Source of the DNA: Paenibacillus sp. SYP-B4298
GTDB lineage: Bacteria; Bacillota; Bacilli; Paenibacillales; Paenibacillaceae
Direction of reading: 5' to 3'
Assembly: GCF_027627475.1 (NCBI RefSeq)
Contig: NZ_CP115484.1
Coordinates: forward strand, 4,258,501-4,322,500
DNA: 64,000 bases
Below are positions 54,108-62,885 of the stretch, in pieces. Under the pieces are notes generated by a model, which saw only the letters and a program-made list of their open reading frames with translations, ran no database searches and was not told the DNA's origin. A program made the translations under genes and the position numbers. The first letter of the stretch is position 1; each line of letters starts with the position of its first letter.

Positions 54108-56048
54108 ATGCTTCTTCAAGTATCCGACCTATCCAAAAGCTACAGCGTCAACGCTGTTCTATCTCATATTTCATTTCAGATCCAGCCGCGGGATCGCATT
54201 GGCCTCGTCGGTGTGAACGGAGCAGGCAAGTCGACGCTGCTCAAGATTATCGCCGGGGAGCTGACGGCTGATTCCGGCACCATCTACAAGGCCAAGGAGA
54301 CACGACTCGGCTATCTCGCCCAGAACAGCGGTCTGCAATCCTCCCGTTCCATCATCGAGGAGATGCGGGAGGTATTCGCGGATCTGATCCAGACCGAGCG
54401 CGAGCTCCGAGAGCTGGAGCAGCAGATTGCCGACCCTGCGCTGCATGACGACGAGCAGCGGTACAACGAGGTGCTCACACGCTACGCCGCACGAACAGAC
54501 TGGTTCAAGGAGCATGGCGGCTTCGAGATGGAGACCAAGATTCGCAGCGTGCTGCACGGGATGGGCTTTGGCGCCTTCGACCCGGCGACAATCATCTCTA
54601 CGCTCAGCGGCGGACAGAAGACACGGCTCGCACTCGCTCGCATCCTGCTGCAGGAGCCCGACCTGCTCATGCTGGACGAGCCGACCAACTATCTGGATAT
54701 TCCAACTCTGACCTGGCTGGAGGACTATCTGCGCGGCTATTCCGGTGCAGTGCTGGTCGTCTCCCATGACCGTTTCTTTCTCGATGCATTGACGACCGCT
54801 ATTGTTGAGATCGAGCGTCACGCCGCGAAGCGATATACCGGCAATTACAGCCGCTATATCGAGATTAAAGCCAGCGAATACGAAGCAGCTATGAAGCAGT
54901 ACGAAAAACAGCAGGATGAGATTGCCCGCATGGAGGATTTTATTCAGAAGAACCTCGTGCGCGCCTCCACCACCAAGCGAGCGCAGAGCAGACGCAAGGC
55001 GCTGGACAAGCTGGAGCGGATCGACAAGCCGCTCGGAGATCTCAAGAAGGCCAGCTTCGCCTTCCAGATTCAGCGGCAGACCGGCAAGGATGTACTCGAT
55101 GTGGAGCAGCTTGCGATCACCTTCCCTGGCAGCAGTAGACCTCTGTTTGAGCAGGTCAGCTTTCAATTGAAGCGCGGCGAGACCGTTGCACTGATCGGCC
55201 CGAACGGGATGGGCAAGTCCTCCCTGCTCAAGACATTGGTTGGCGAATTGCAGCCTAGTGCCGGTTCTGTCCGCTGGGGAGCGAACGTCAAGCTTGGCTA
55301 CTATGATCAGGAGCAGACCGGGCTCACCCCCTCCAACACCGTGCTGGAGGAGGTATGGAGCGCCTACCCGCATATGGAGGAGGCTCGCATCCGTACTGTG
55401 CTCGGCAACTTCCTGTTCAGCGGCGAGGACGTGAAGAAGAAAATCTCGACCCTGAGCGGCGGAGAGAAAGCCCGTGTCTCCCTCTCCAAGCTGATGCTTC
55501 TTGAAGCCAATGTGCTGATTCTTGACGAGCCGACAAACCATCTGGACTTGTTCAGCAAGGAGGTGCTCGAAGCGGCGCTCATGGATTATGAGGGCACGCT
55601 ATTCTTCATCTCTCATGACCGTTACTTCCTGAACAAGATGGCTGAGCGGATCGTTGAACTGACACCACAGGGCATGCTTCACTATCTCGGCAATTATGAT
55701 GAGATGCTGGAGAAGAAGCAGGAGCTGGCAGAGCTGGCTCAGAACGTGGACGATGGCAAAAGAGCACAGCAGGACACCGGCATAAGCGAAGCGCCGGGCA
55801 GCTCGCAAGCATCTTATGAGCAAGAGAAGCAGGCCAAGAAGGAGCAGCGGCAGAGACAGCGGCGGCTGGAGCAGTTGGAGCAGAGCATTGCAGAGCTGGA
55901 GGAGGAGGTTGGCCAGTTGGAAGAAGAGTTGGCCAAGCCCGAGGTATACCAGGACTATCAGCAAGTCCAACAGTTGCAGACGGACATCGCAGAGAAAAAA
56001 GAGCAGCTCGCCCTGTATTACGAGGAATGGGAACAACTGATGGAGTAA
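54108..56048 (+). CDS. ABC-F family ATPase (YdiF-like)
   Basis: A 646-residue soluble twin ABC protein: Walker A GVNGAGKST and GPNGMGKSS, signatures TLSGGQKTR and TLSGGEKAR, Walker B LLMLDEPTNYLD and VLILDEPTNHLD, the interdomain linker with its coiled-coil arm, and a C-terminal coiled coil (about 560-646). There are no membrane domains. ABC-F proteins act on the ribosome. Position between tat genes and the tsa operon matches B. subtilis ydiF. ATG 54108 follows CGGAGG. Confidence 0.94.
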   Translation: MLLQVSDLSKSYSVNAVLSHISFQIQPRDRIGLVGVNGAGKSTLLKIIAGELTADSGTIYKAKETRLGYLAQNSGLQSSRSIIEEMREVFADLIQTERELRELEQQIADPALHDDEQRYNEVLTRYAARTDWFKEHGGFEMETKIRSVLHGMGFGAFDPATIISTLSGGQKTRLALARILLQEPDLLMLDEPTNYLDIPTLTWLEDYLRGYSGAVLVVSHDRFFLDALTTAIVEIERHAAKRYTGNYSRYIEIKASEYEAAMKQYEKQQDEIARMEDFIQKNLVRASTTKRAQSRRKALDKLERIDKPLGDLKKASFAFQIQRQTGKDVLDVEQLAITFPGSSRPLFEQVSFQLKRGETVALIGPNGMGKSSLLKTLVGELQPSAGSVRWGANVKLGYYDQEQTGLTPSNTVLEEVWSAYPHMEEARIRTVLGNFLFSGEDVKKKISTLSGGEKARVSLSKLMLLEANVLILDEPTNHLDLFSKEVLEAALMDYEGTLFFISHDRYFLNKMAERIVELTPQGMLHYLGNYDEMLEKKQELAELAQNVDDGKRAQQDTGISEAPGSSQASYEQEKQAKKEQRQRQRRLEQLEQSIAELEEEVGQLEEELAKPEVYQDYQQVQQLQTDIAEKKEQLALYYEEWEQLME

Positions 56049-56051
56049 ATG

Positions 56052-56105
56052 AAAAAGCCGCGACCCGCGTACTGTGTTCATCCACATGCACGGATCGCGG
56101 CTTTT
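56052..56105 (+). terminator. Terminator of the ABC-F gene
   Basis: aaaaagccgcg (from 56052) pairs with cgcggctttt (to 56105), followed by a T-rich stretch, right after the stop. Confidence 0.75.
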
Positions 56106-56166
56106 GTTCGTTGATTAGGCAACATGTCAAGCGAATGTTAACTGTGCCCTAGCCGCTTTCATTAAG

Positions 56167-56435
56167 CTATCCACGTTTTCCACATTGTTATCCACAACAT
56201 GTGACTCGTTTTTTGTCTATTCTGTCGATATTCATCCCATTAAATACATGAATTTTCCGCCACTTTTTTGTCGATAACCGAAATACCCACATTATTCCAC
56301 AGAATTATCCACATTGTCCACAATTTTAACGCTGTTAATACACTTTTTTTATCCCCAGCATTAATGCCGTTAAAAATTGTGTTTTCCCAAGACTTTCACA
56401 GCCTTATCCACAATCGATTAAGGATATGTGGATAA
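56167..56435. promoter_or_regulatory. DnaA-box cluster
   Basis: Four perfect DnaA boxes (TTATCCACA): 56188-56196, 56305-56313, 56404-56412 on plus and 56427-56435 on minus. One-mismatch boxes at 56176-56184, 56314-56322, 56349-56357 and 56269-56277 (minus), plus weaker ones at 56167-56175 and 56293-56301. The region is AT-rich and has no gene. It is not next to dnaA, so it is more likely a DnaA-binding regulatory cluster than oriC. The remainder of 56106-56678 has nothing else I recognise. Confidence 0.85.
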
Positions 56436-56678
56436 CTTTTGTGCACAGGCTCGCGATGTTTGTAATGGACGTGTTAGGGGCAGGTAAAATCGCTGCATAG
56501 GTCGTCTGGGACAGAAACCTGACAGGTTGGTGAGGCGCATATGGACGAGGATTGGTCACTTGGGAGCCCGTTCGACGCCTTAGCTGGACTCCGATTGCCA
56601 ACGCAACTTTTTGTAATTGCTGGCGTCTAATGGAGTAGTCATCGGGCAATACAAGCAAAGGAGATTTTGTGCATAACC

Positions 56679-57104
56679 ATGAATACCGAATTACAGACGA
56701 ACACACCACAGGAAACGACGAGAGCAGGACGAGCCTCACGTAAAGGCTCCGTCTATCTGTTTCTGACGATATGGGTGGTGCTGATCGCCGCAGGAATTGC
56801 CGGAACCAAGTGGTATACGGATCAGACGAGACAACAGCTAACCGCCGAGCTGGAGCGACAGACGGCAAGCCAGATCGCACAGATGCAGCAGCACTACGAG
56901 GAACGGATTGCAGCCGTCGAGGAGGCCTTCTCCATGGAGATGACCGCGCTGGGGAACAAGGTGGATGCCTTGAACGAGCTGCTGACCTTTACGAAGGATA
57001 ACACGAGCAACAAGACGGATAACAGCAACAAGCTGTATACTCAGATAAATGAAGTGAAGAAAAAGCTCAATGAGCTGCAAAAAAGTCTGGATGTGTTGAA
57101 ATGA
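56679..57104 (+). CDS. Membrane-anchored coiled-coil protein
   Basis: A 141-residue protein: a basic N-terminus, one membrane helix (VYLFLTIWVVLIAAGIAGT) and then a long extracytoplasmic coiled coil (about 45-141). I recognise no family. ATG 56679 is the likely start, with AAAGGAG about 14 bases before; TTG 56667 is also possible. Its stop overlaps the next start (ATGATG), so it is coupled to the phosphodiester glycosidase gene and may be its membrane partner. Confidence 0.7.
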   Translation: MNTELQTNTPQETTRAGRASRKGSVYLFLTIWVVLIAAGIAGTKWYTDQTRQQLTAELERQTASQIAQMQQHYEERIAAVEEAFSMEMTALGNKVDALNELLTFTKDNTSNKTDNSNKLYTQINEVKKKLNELQKSLDVLK

Positions 57105-58177
57105 TGACCTCCGTCCAGCGACTAAACCGGCTGGCGCTGCTTGCCTGCGCTCCATTCGCAGGTATGGTGGCCTGGCTGTTGTTGTTCCCTTTTGCCATCG
57201 AGATTCCATCGAGCGCGTACCCTGTCGCGTCTCCCTATACCGTGGAAGGCATCCGCAGCGGGAGCGTCGCGTTGGAGCGTAATCTGGATGCAGCCGTCGG
57301 CACAGCAGAAGCCATCTCCGCCTCCATGCAGAAGACCGCATGGCTATATAATGAGACGAACAAGGGCATGAAGACAATTGTCGATATGGCCAGCAAGCAG
57401 GCCGATCGGCCTTATGTCATCTATGATGCCCGAATTACGTCCAAGCTGGGCAAGCCGTCTGAGACCGTCAGCACCGACAAGCTCAGGGCGCAGCTATTCT
57501 ATGTCCGCGCAGAGAACTTCAAGGGCTACGCCCTCAAGGTGAAGCTCAAATCGCAGGAGGCCATCTCGATGACGCTTGGCAAGGACAAGTATGGCGGCTC
57601 AGAGACGACGCTTGAGGCTGTCAAGCGCTATGGCGCTGTTGCAGGCATCAATGCCGGCGGCTTCGCGGATCAGAAGGGATCGCGCTACCCGCTTAGCACG
57701 ACCATTGTAGATGGGGAGTATGTGAATGGCTTCGAGCCTTCCTTCTCTGACCTGTTCTTCGTCGGTGTCAACTCCAGGCTGAAGCTCATCGGCGATAATT
57801 ATTCGACGCGGGAGCAGCTCGACAAGGAACAGGCGCTGTTCGGAGCCTCCTTCGTGCCGATCCTGCTCAAGAATGGGCAGAAGCAAGCCATCCCGGCGAA
57901 ATGGCAGACCAGCCCGCACCGGGCTGCACGTACAGTCATTGCCAATTACAAGGATGATCAGTTGCTGTTTCTGGTCACCGATGCCGCGGATGAGAACGGC
58001 CGATCCGGCGCTTCACTTGCCGAGCTGCAGCTGCTGCTTCAGCGCTATGGAGCAGTCGATGCGTATAATCTGGATGGCGGCGGCTCGTCCTCGCTCATCT
58101 TCAAGGGCAGGGTCATCAACAAGCCATCTGATGGCAATCTGCGCAAGCTGGCTACGAATTTCCTGTTGTTCTCTTGA
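57101..58177 (+). CDS. Phosphodiester glycosidase-family (NAGPA/DUF2233) exoprotein
   Basis: A 358-residue protein with an N-terminal membrane anchor (LALLACAPFAGMVAWLLLFPF), a helical region (about 60-105) and a C-terminal NAGPA domain: GAVAGINAGGFAD, HRAARTVIANY, GASLAELQLLLQRYGAVDAYNLDGGGSSSL. This domain is shared with mammalian uncovering enzyme and bacterial exopolysaccharide proteins and hydrolyses phosphodiester-linked sugars, probably in wall or capsule polymers here. It is coupled with the coiled-coil protein upstream. Confidence 0.85.
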   Translation: MMTSVQRLNRLALLACAPFAGMVAWLLLFPFAIEIPSSAYPVASPYTVEGIRSGSVALERNLDAAVGTAEAISASMQKTAWLYNETNKGMKTIVDMASKQADRPYVIYDARITSKLGKPSETVSTDKLRAQLFYVRAENFKGYALKVKLKSQEAISMTLGKDKYGGSETTLEAVKRYGAVAGINAGGFADQKGSRYPLSTTIVDGEYVNGFEPSFSDLFFVGVNSRLKLIGDNYSTREQLDKEQALFGASFVPILLKNGQKQAIPAKWQTSPHRAARTVIANYKDDQLLFLVTDAADENGRSGASLAELQLLLQRYGAVDAYNLDGGGSSSLIFKGRVINKPSDGNLRKLATNFLLFS

Positions 58178-58205
58178 CCAACCAGCGAGCTTAATTGACC
58201 TTTCA

Positions 58206-58237
58206 CACCGCGCTCAGCTTCCAGGGGCGCGGTGTTT
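58206..58237 (+). terminator. Terminator after the phosphodiester glycosidase gene
   Basis: caccgcgc (58206-58213) pairs with gcgcggtg (58227-58234), followed by TTT. It also faces the convergent cellulase-like gene. Confidence 0.65.
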
Positions 58238-58259
58238 CGCTGCTTGAATGCCGCCAGAC

Positions 58260-59555
58260 CTAAGACTCCAGAATGAACCGGTTCCACTTCTGCTGCCAGG
58301 CTATATCCCCCCAGAACGGATGATGCGGCGCACAATTCGAGCATAGCGTCATTCCCCAGAAATCAAGTGCCATCCCCTTGCGTATGGCGTACTCGGCGAT
58401 GAACTTGCCCACCGGCCCCTCCTCGAATCCTGCCATTAGCGGCGTATAGCCGACATAGCCCTCACCGATGACGACCGGGATGCCAGAGCGTCGAACCCAA
58501 TCCTTGGCCTGCTCGAATTCCGTATCCGCTTTGTACAGCATCGCCAGACGATGCTCGCCATAGTGATCATACAGGTACAAATCCCACTTGTCCGGGTCAG
58601 CCCAGTCATGCAGATAGATCAGCTTCATGCCCACCGGATTGCCTTCCATTCTCCACTCCTGCCCCGGCGGCAGTGTCCATTCCGAGAATGGCGGCGCATC
58701 GTCGCGCAGCAGCGAGCGGACGAATACATTCGGGAACGGATGGCTATCATCTCCCAAACCAGCCTCATTCATCAGTTGGTTGAGCACGCCTTTAATATAC
58801 AGATGAAAATGAGCAACCTGAAGATTGCGCGCCACATACTCCTTAGGGTAAGGGTCGTTGAGCGTGTAGCTGGCTGTCATGAGCACATCGGGATGCTGCT
58901 CCCGCAAATACGAGATCGCCTCCTCAATATAAGGCTGCATCGACTCCACCAGCTCAGGTGTATTGTTCGCGGCTATGCCCTGGGCAGTGCCTACGGCTGT
59001 CAGTTGACCGAACTCCACCTCGTTATGCAGCTCCGCATAGACAATCTGGTCGCCGTAGCCAGCCTCCTTGACATAACGGATCAGTTGGTCGAGCGAACGC
59101 GCTATCGTCATGAACCGCTCCTCCGGCGCAATCGCGGCCAGCAGATCGCGCAGCTCGGGATGAGCCAGAAAGCTCGGGCTTTGCTGATACTCCCATGAAG
59201 ACAGCATAATATATACACCGTGCGCCTTCGCCTGCCGGAATAACTCCAGCAGATGAGCATGCCCGTCCAGCTTCGCCCCGCCGCGGCAATTATACCAGCG
59301 CGTGCGTTGTCCGACCCGGCCCAGATTGCCAAAATACAGCGGCCCTGGACGCGGCCCGTCGGCCGTGAACAGCATGAAGGGCATCGCGCATATACGAATC
59401 GTATTATATCCCCGCTCTACTGCCTCGGCGAACCGGGCCGCCAGATCATGGTACGGCTCTCCGGGCAGGGTCATCGTGTACCAGGAGAAATCCCACATTG
59501 TAATCGTCAGCTTGCGGGGCAATCCCGCTATCGTGATCGGACTCGCTTGGCTCAT
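58260..59555 (-). CDS. Cellulase-like (GH5-superfamily fold) protein
   Basis: A 431-residue protein without signal peptide. The N-terminal TITMWDFSWYTMTLPGEPYH, GYNTIRICAMPFML, VYAELHNEVEFGQL (with a candidate acid/base Glu after the NE-like pair) and IPVVIGEGYVGYTPL (candidate nucleophile Glu) follow the clan-A TIM-barrel pattern. It matches a group of conserved 'cellulase-like' proteins in Paenibacillus, whose substrate is not known to me. ATG 59555 follows AAGGAGAGG. It is alone, convergent with the preceding unit. Confidence 0.75.
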   Translation of the reverse strand: MSQASPITIAGLPRKLTITMWDFSWYTMTLPGEPYHDLAARFAEAVERGYNTIRICAMPFMLFTADGPRPGPLYFGNLGRVGQRTRWYNCRGGAKLDGHAHLLELFRQAKAHGVYIMLSSWEYQQSPSFLAHPELRDLLAAIAPEERFMTIARSLDQLIRYVKEAGYGDQIVYAELHNEVEFGQLTAVGTAQGIAANNTPELVESMQPYIEEAISYLREQHPDVLMTASYTLNDPYPKEYVARNLQVAHFHLYIKGVLNQLMNEAGLGDDSHPFPNVFVRSLLRDDAPPFSEWTLPPGQEWRMEGNPVGMKLIYLHDWADPDKWDLYLYDHYGEHRLAMLYKADTEFEQAKDWVRRSGIPVVIGEGYVGYTPLMAGFEEGPVGKFIAEYAIRKGMALDFWGMTLCSNCAPHHPFWGDIAWQQKWNRFILES

Positions 59556-59689
59556 GTCATATCCTCTCCTTCTGCTTCTAAGCTTACCTAAGATCAAGGA
59601 GTGAAGGCAATGAACGATTCACTGTTGATGATGGACGATATTATGATCCTCCTGAATTGCTCCTCCGTTAATCATGGCATAACCAAATA

Positions 59690-59720
59690 GCCCTTTCCAG
59701 ACGACTGCCCGGAAAAGGCC
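59690..59720 (-). terminator. Terminator of the thiL-tsaD operon
   Basis: gccctttcc (59690-59698) pairs with ggaaaaggcc (59711-59720), 17 bases past the tsaD stop, followed on the minus strand by TATTTGGTT. Confidence 0.5.
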
Positions 59721-59736
59721 ACATGCTCTTGCATCG

Positions 59737-60786
59737 TTAACTCACAGAAGCCGACGTATGGGCGCTGAGCGACCAGGCTTCCAGCGACAGTCCCGGATCA
59801 GCCTTCAGATCGAGCTCGGAGTGTTGACCGCTTGCCCATTTGAGATGGGCGGCAGCAGCTATCATCGCTGCATTATCTGTGCATAGCCCAAGAGGCGGAA
59901 TAAGCAGCGGCACCTGCTCCTTGTCGCAGCGTTGCTGAAGCGCCGCGCGCAGCCCTCCATTAGCCGCAACGCCGCCGCATAGCAGGAGCTGCTGCGCGCC
60001 ATAGGCATGGACGGCACGCATCGCCTTCTCGACGAGCACCTCGATGACCGATTCCTGAAAGCCACGAGCCAGCATCGCCGGATCTAATGGCTGTCCCTTC
60101 ATCTTCGCCTGATTAATCGCTGCCAGCACTGCCGACTTCAGCCCGCTGAAGCTGAAATCATACGACTCCGGCTCCAGCCACGCACGGGGCAACGGCAGAG
60201 ACTCTGCTGCGCTCTGCGCCAGCTTATCGACATGCGGGCCTCCAGGGTAAGGGAATTGAAGCGACCGGGCTACCTTATCATAGGCTTCTCCGACAGCATC
60301 ATCACGGGTGCGGCCGATGATCTTGAATTCCCCTTCCCGTTCCATCACAACCAGCTCCGTGTGCCCGCCGGAGACGACGAGCGCAACTGAGGGATAGACC
60401 ATCGTGTGCACCAGCTTATTGGCGTAGATATGTCCGGCGATGTGATGGGTGCCGATCAGCGGCACACCCAGCGCCATTGCCAGCCCTTTGGCGGCCACGA
60501 TGCCGACTAATAGCGCACCAACCAGACCCGGCCCTTGCGTAACGGCGACCGCGTCGATCTGCTGCAGCGTAATACCGGCCTTGCGGACGGCCTCTTCCAT
60601 AATCAGTGTAATCGACTCCACATGCTTGCGTGAGGCGATCTCAGGCACCACGCCTCCGAATTGCTTATGGGTCTCTATCTGGCTGGAGATGACATTCGAC
60701 AACACCTCCACACCGCCGCGTACAACAGCCGCCGATGTCTCATCACAGCTCGTCTCTATCGCTAATATCAACTCATCCTGCTTCAT
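59737..60786 (-). CDS. tsaD: tRNA N6-threonylcarbamoyladenosine transferase TsaD
   Basis: A 349-residue TsaD/Kae1: [15 protein letters not shown], the iron-binding [11 protein letters not shown] histidines, [28 protein letters not shown] and the [13 protein letters not shown] and [13 protein letters not shown] motifs. It transfers the threonylcarbamoyl group to A37 of ANN-decoding tRNAs with TsaB and TsaE. ATG 60786 gives the usual length and follows AGGGAG; ATG 60831 is an in-frame alternative overlapping rimI. Confidence 0.97.
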   Translation of the reverse strand: MKQDELILAIETSCDETSAAVVRGGVEVLSNVISSQIETHKQFGGVVPEIASRKHVESITLIMEEAVRKAGITLQQIDAVAVTQGPGLVGALLVGIVAAKGLAMALGVPLIGTHHIAGHIYANKLVHTMVYPSVALVVSGGHTELVVMEREGEFKIIGRTRDDAVGEAYDKVARSLQFPYPGGPHVDKLAQSAAESLPLPRAWLEPESYDFSFSGLKSAVLAAINQAKMKGQPLDPAMLARGFQESVIEVLVEKAMRAVHAYGAQQLLLCGGVAANGGLRAALQQRCDKEQVPLLIPPLGLCTDNAAMIAAAAHLKWASGQHSELDLKADPGLSLEAWSLSAHTSASVS

Positions 60787-60817
60787 CTTCCCCGTTCTCC
60801 CTGCTCCATCCATTCTG

Positions 60818-61417
60818 CTAGGCTCCGTCATCTTGTCCACCCGCCTTCACATGGTCCAGCTCCGCCCACATGATGAGCGCATCCTCGCCATTATCCGAAT
60901 AATAGCCCGGTCTTGTGCCAGAAGGCTCGAAGCCCAGCTTCTTGTACAGATGAATCGCGCGGTCATTCGTGACGCGCACCTCCAGTGTCATCCTTCCCGC
61001 TCCGAAGAACACTGCCGTCCGCTGCAGCTCGCTCAGCAGCCTCTCGCCAAGTCCTTGCCCCTGATACGCCTCGCGCACCGCAATATTCGTCACATGGGCC
61101 TCATCCATAATCGTCCACATCCCGCCGTAGCCAATCACTTCCCGTCTCCATTCCATCACCATATAACGGGCAAAGTGATTGTTCGTCAGTTCGTTAATGA
61201 ACGCTTCCGCTGTCCACGGACTCGTGAACACCTCTCGCTCAATCTCGCAGATGGCCGGCACATCGCTAAGCGTCATCGCGCGAAATACCAGTTGCTGCTG
61301 CGGCACCCGCTCTAATCCTTCAGCTCCCTCACGAAGCCTTCGGCCTTCATTAGATGGACGTCCCTCCGCAGCGGCGAGACGTCTGCGCTCCAACTCATCC
61401 GGGTTCGTATCAGCCAC
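60818..61417 (-). CDS. rimI: Ribosomal protein S18-alanine N-acetyltransferase RimI
   Basis: A 199-residue GNAT: a roughly 40-residue N-terminal extension, then [40 protein letters not shown] (acetyl-CoA loop Q-x-x-G-x-G) and [23 protein letters not shown] 61417 is chosen: AGGAGG is 9 bases before it, inside the tsaB 3' end, giving an 8-base overlap. The N-terminal extension is absent from typical RimI (about 150 residues). Confidence 0.93.
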   Translation of the reverse strand: MADTNPDELERRRLAAAEGRPSNEGRRLREGAEGLERVPQQQLVFRAMTLSDVPAICEIEREVFTSPWTAEAFINELTNNHFARYMVMEWRREVIGYGGMWTIMDEAHVTNIAVREAYQGQGLGERLLSELQRTAVFFGAGRMTLEVRVTNDRAIHLYKKLGFEPSGTRPGYYSDNGEDALIMWAELDHVKAGGQDDGA

Positions 61418-62387
61418 GCGGCGACACCTCCTGACCTCTGGCAGCCGCCAGCTTCGCTTCGGCCTCTGCCATCTGCGTATAGTTCGGCACCAGCGCATGA
61501 GGCACGCTCACCTCGCCACGCAACAGCAGATTGCGGCCCAGACGGGCAATCTGCGCCCCTTCCACTGCGTAATGGATCGTGTGCAGCGACGTGCCCGTCC
61601 CTTCCAGCAAGTGCCCGAGCTGCCCGAGCTGTGCGCTATGCAGCTCCAGTTGTTCGCCGGCGACCACGATCGCCTCTGGACGAGTCGCCTCGTCTGCCGC
61701 ACGCACCTGCTGCGCAAGCTCCTCTATCCATTTCGCGGTCAGGCGAATACTGTCGTCGGCCAGCCGCCCCCAGTATCCGCCGCCAGATGTGCGGAATAGC
61801 GCCGTATAAGCCTGCCCGCGGCGCGCATCGATCATCGGCACGAACCAGCGGCTGCCCTTCGGCTGCTCTTGGGGCTCCTGACTAAGCGCATGGTCAGCCG
61901 TATATCCCTCATCAGATGGATGCTCCCCAGCCGCTGTCTGGCTCAGACGCCAGGCACCGTATGCGATCCCCTCCAGCGAGGAGACGCCCACCAGCGGCTT
62001 GCCCCACGCCCAGGCGAGCGTCTTGCCGATCGTCACGGCGATTCTTGTGCCGGTATAGGAGCCGGGGCCACGGCCTACAGCGATCGCGGCCAGCTCGTCC
62101 GGCGTCTTGTTCGCCTGCCTGAGCAGCTCCTGCAGCGCAGGCACGCTGTAGACCGAGTGGTTGCGTTCGGACATAGAATTCAGCTCGCCAAGCACGCGAT
62201 CCCCTTCGAGCAGCGCAGCCGCCATCACGGCCGTCGATGTGTCAATGGCCAGTACAAGCGGGCTGCCCTCACTGTCGGCACCTGCTAGGCTATTACTGAC
62301 TAAGCTATTACCCACTACCCCGCCACCTGCCGTGGCTTCGGCACGCCATGAAGCGGCTGCGGATGTCTCCTGTTGATCTTCCTTCAT
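61410..62387 (-). CDS. tsaB: tRNA threonylcarbamoyladenosine biosynthesis protein TsaB
   Basis: A 325-residue TsaB: LVLAIDTSTAVMAAALLEG, SERNHSVYSVPALQELLRQA, AIAVGRGPGSYTGTRIAVTIGKTLAWA and FVPMIDARRGQAYTALF. An extra N-terminal stretch of about 40 low-complexity residues and an insert near 150-170 make it longer than usual (about 230). ATG 62387 overlaps the tsaE stop (ATGA) and follows AGAGGG. It binds TsaD in the t6A complex. Confidence 0.95.
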   Translation of the reverse strand: MKEDQQETSAAASWRAEATAGGGVVGNSLVSNSLAGADSEGSPLVLAIDTSTAVMAAALLEGDRVLGELNSMSERNHSVYSVPALQELLRQANKTPDELAAIAVGRGPGSYTGTRIAVTIGKTLAWAWGKPLVGVSSLEGIAYGAWRLSQTAAGEHPSDEGYTADHALSQEPQEQPKGSRWFVPMIDARRGQAYTALFRTSGGGYWGRLADDSIRLTAKWIEELAQQVRAADEATRPEAIVVAGEQLELHSAQLGQLGHLLEGTGTSLHTIHYAVEGAQIARLGRNLLLRGEVSVPHALVPNYTQMAEAEAKLAAARGQEVSPRG

Positions 62388-62884
62388 GAACAGCCCTCTC
62401 TTCCTCTCTCCTGCTCCAACTGTCTGCACCAGCCTGCATACGGCTCCCCGAGGCCCGTCAGCACATAACGGCGAGCCTCTCCCCCAAGGTGCTCTATATA
62501 CAGCTCCAGCCGCTGCTGTGGCAGTAGCGGCTCAATAATCGAGGCCCACTCCACAATCGTGGCGCCTTCGCCATAAAAATAATCATCCAGCCCCAGCTCG
62601 TCCGCCTCCTCCAGCGATAGCCGATAGACATCCATATGGTAGAAGGGCAACTGGCTGCTTGTATACTCCTTAATAATCGTAAATGTCGGACTATTCACCG
62701 CATCCCGCACACCGATGGCAGCGGCGAACGCCTGGGAGAAACGGGTTTTGCCCGCCCCCAGATCGCCATCCAGCGCCAGCACCGTGCCTGCTCCGGCTCT
62801 GCGGGCAAGCCATTGCGCCAGCTTGACGGTGTCCTGCTCAGCCGCGATCTCCAGGCTGATTCGTGCTTCTGCTTGATTCGTCAT
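62384..62884 (-). CDS. tsaE: tRNA threonylcarbamoyladenosine biosynthesis ATPase TsaE
   Basis: A 166-residue P-loop ATPase: [19 protein letters not shown] (Walker A), [21 protein letters not shown] and the [15 protein letters not shown] segment with the conserved VEW. It regenerates the TsaB-TsaD complex. ATG 62884 overlaps the thiL stop and has GGTGA nearby; ATG 62896 is possible. Confidence 0.95.
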   Translation of the reverse strand: MTNQAEARISLEIAAEQDTVKLAQWLARRAGAGTVLALDGDLGAGKTRFSQAFAAAIGVRDAVNSPTFTIIKEYTSSQLPFYHMDVYRLSLEEADELGLDDYFYGEGATIVEWASIIEPLLPQQRLELYIEHLGGEARRYVLTGLGEPYAGWCRQLEQERGREGCS

Positions 62885-62885
62885 C

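Noticed and set aside
54171-55541. 456-codon open frame antisense to the ABC-F gene
   Set aside because: Shadow of a strongly conserved ATPase gene with no independent support.
56167-56435. DnaA-box cluster as the chromosomal replication origin
   Set aside because: dnaA, dnaN, rpmH and other oriC neighbours are absent, and the surrounding genes belong to the tat/tsa region. A regulatory DnaA cluster is more likely.
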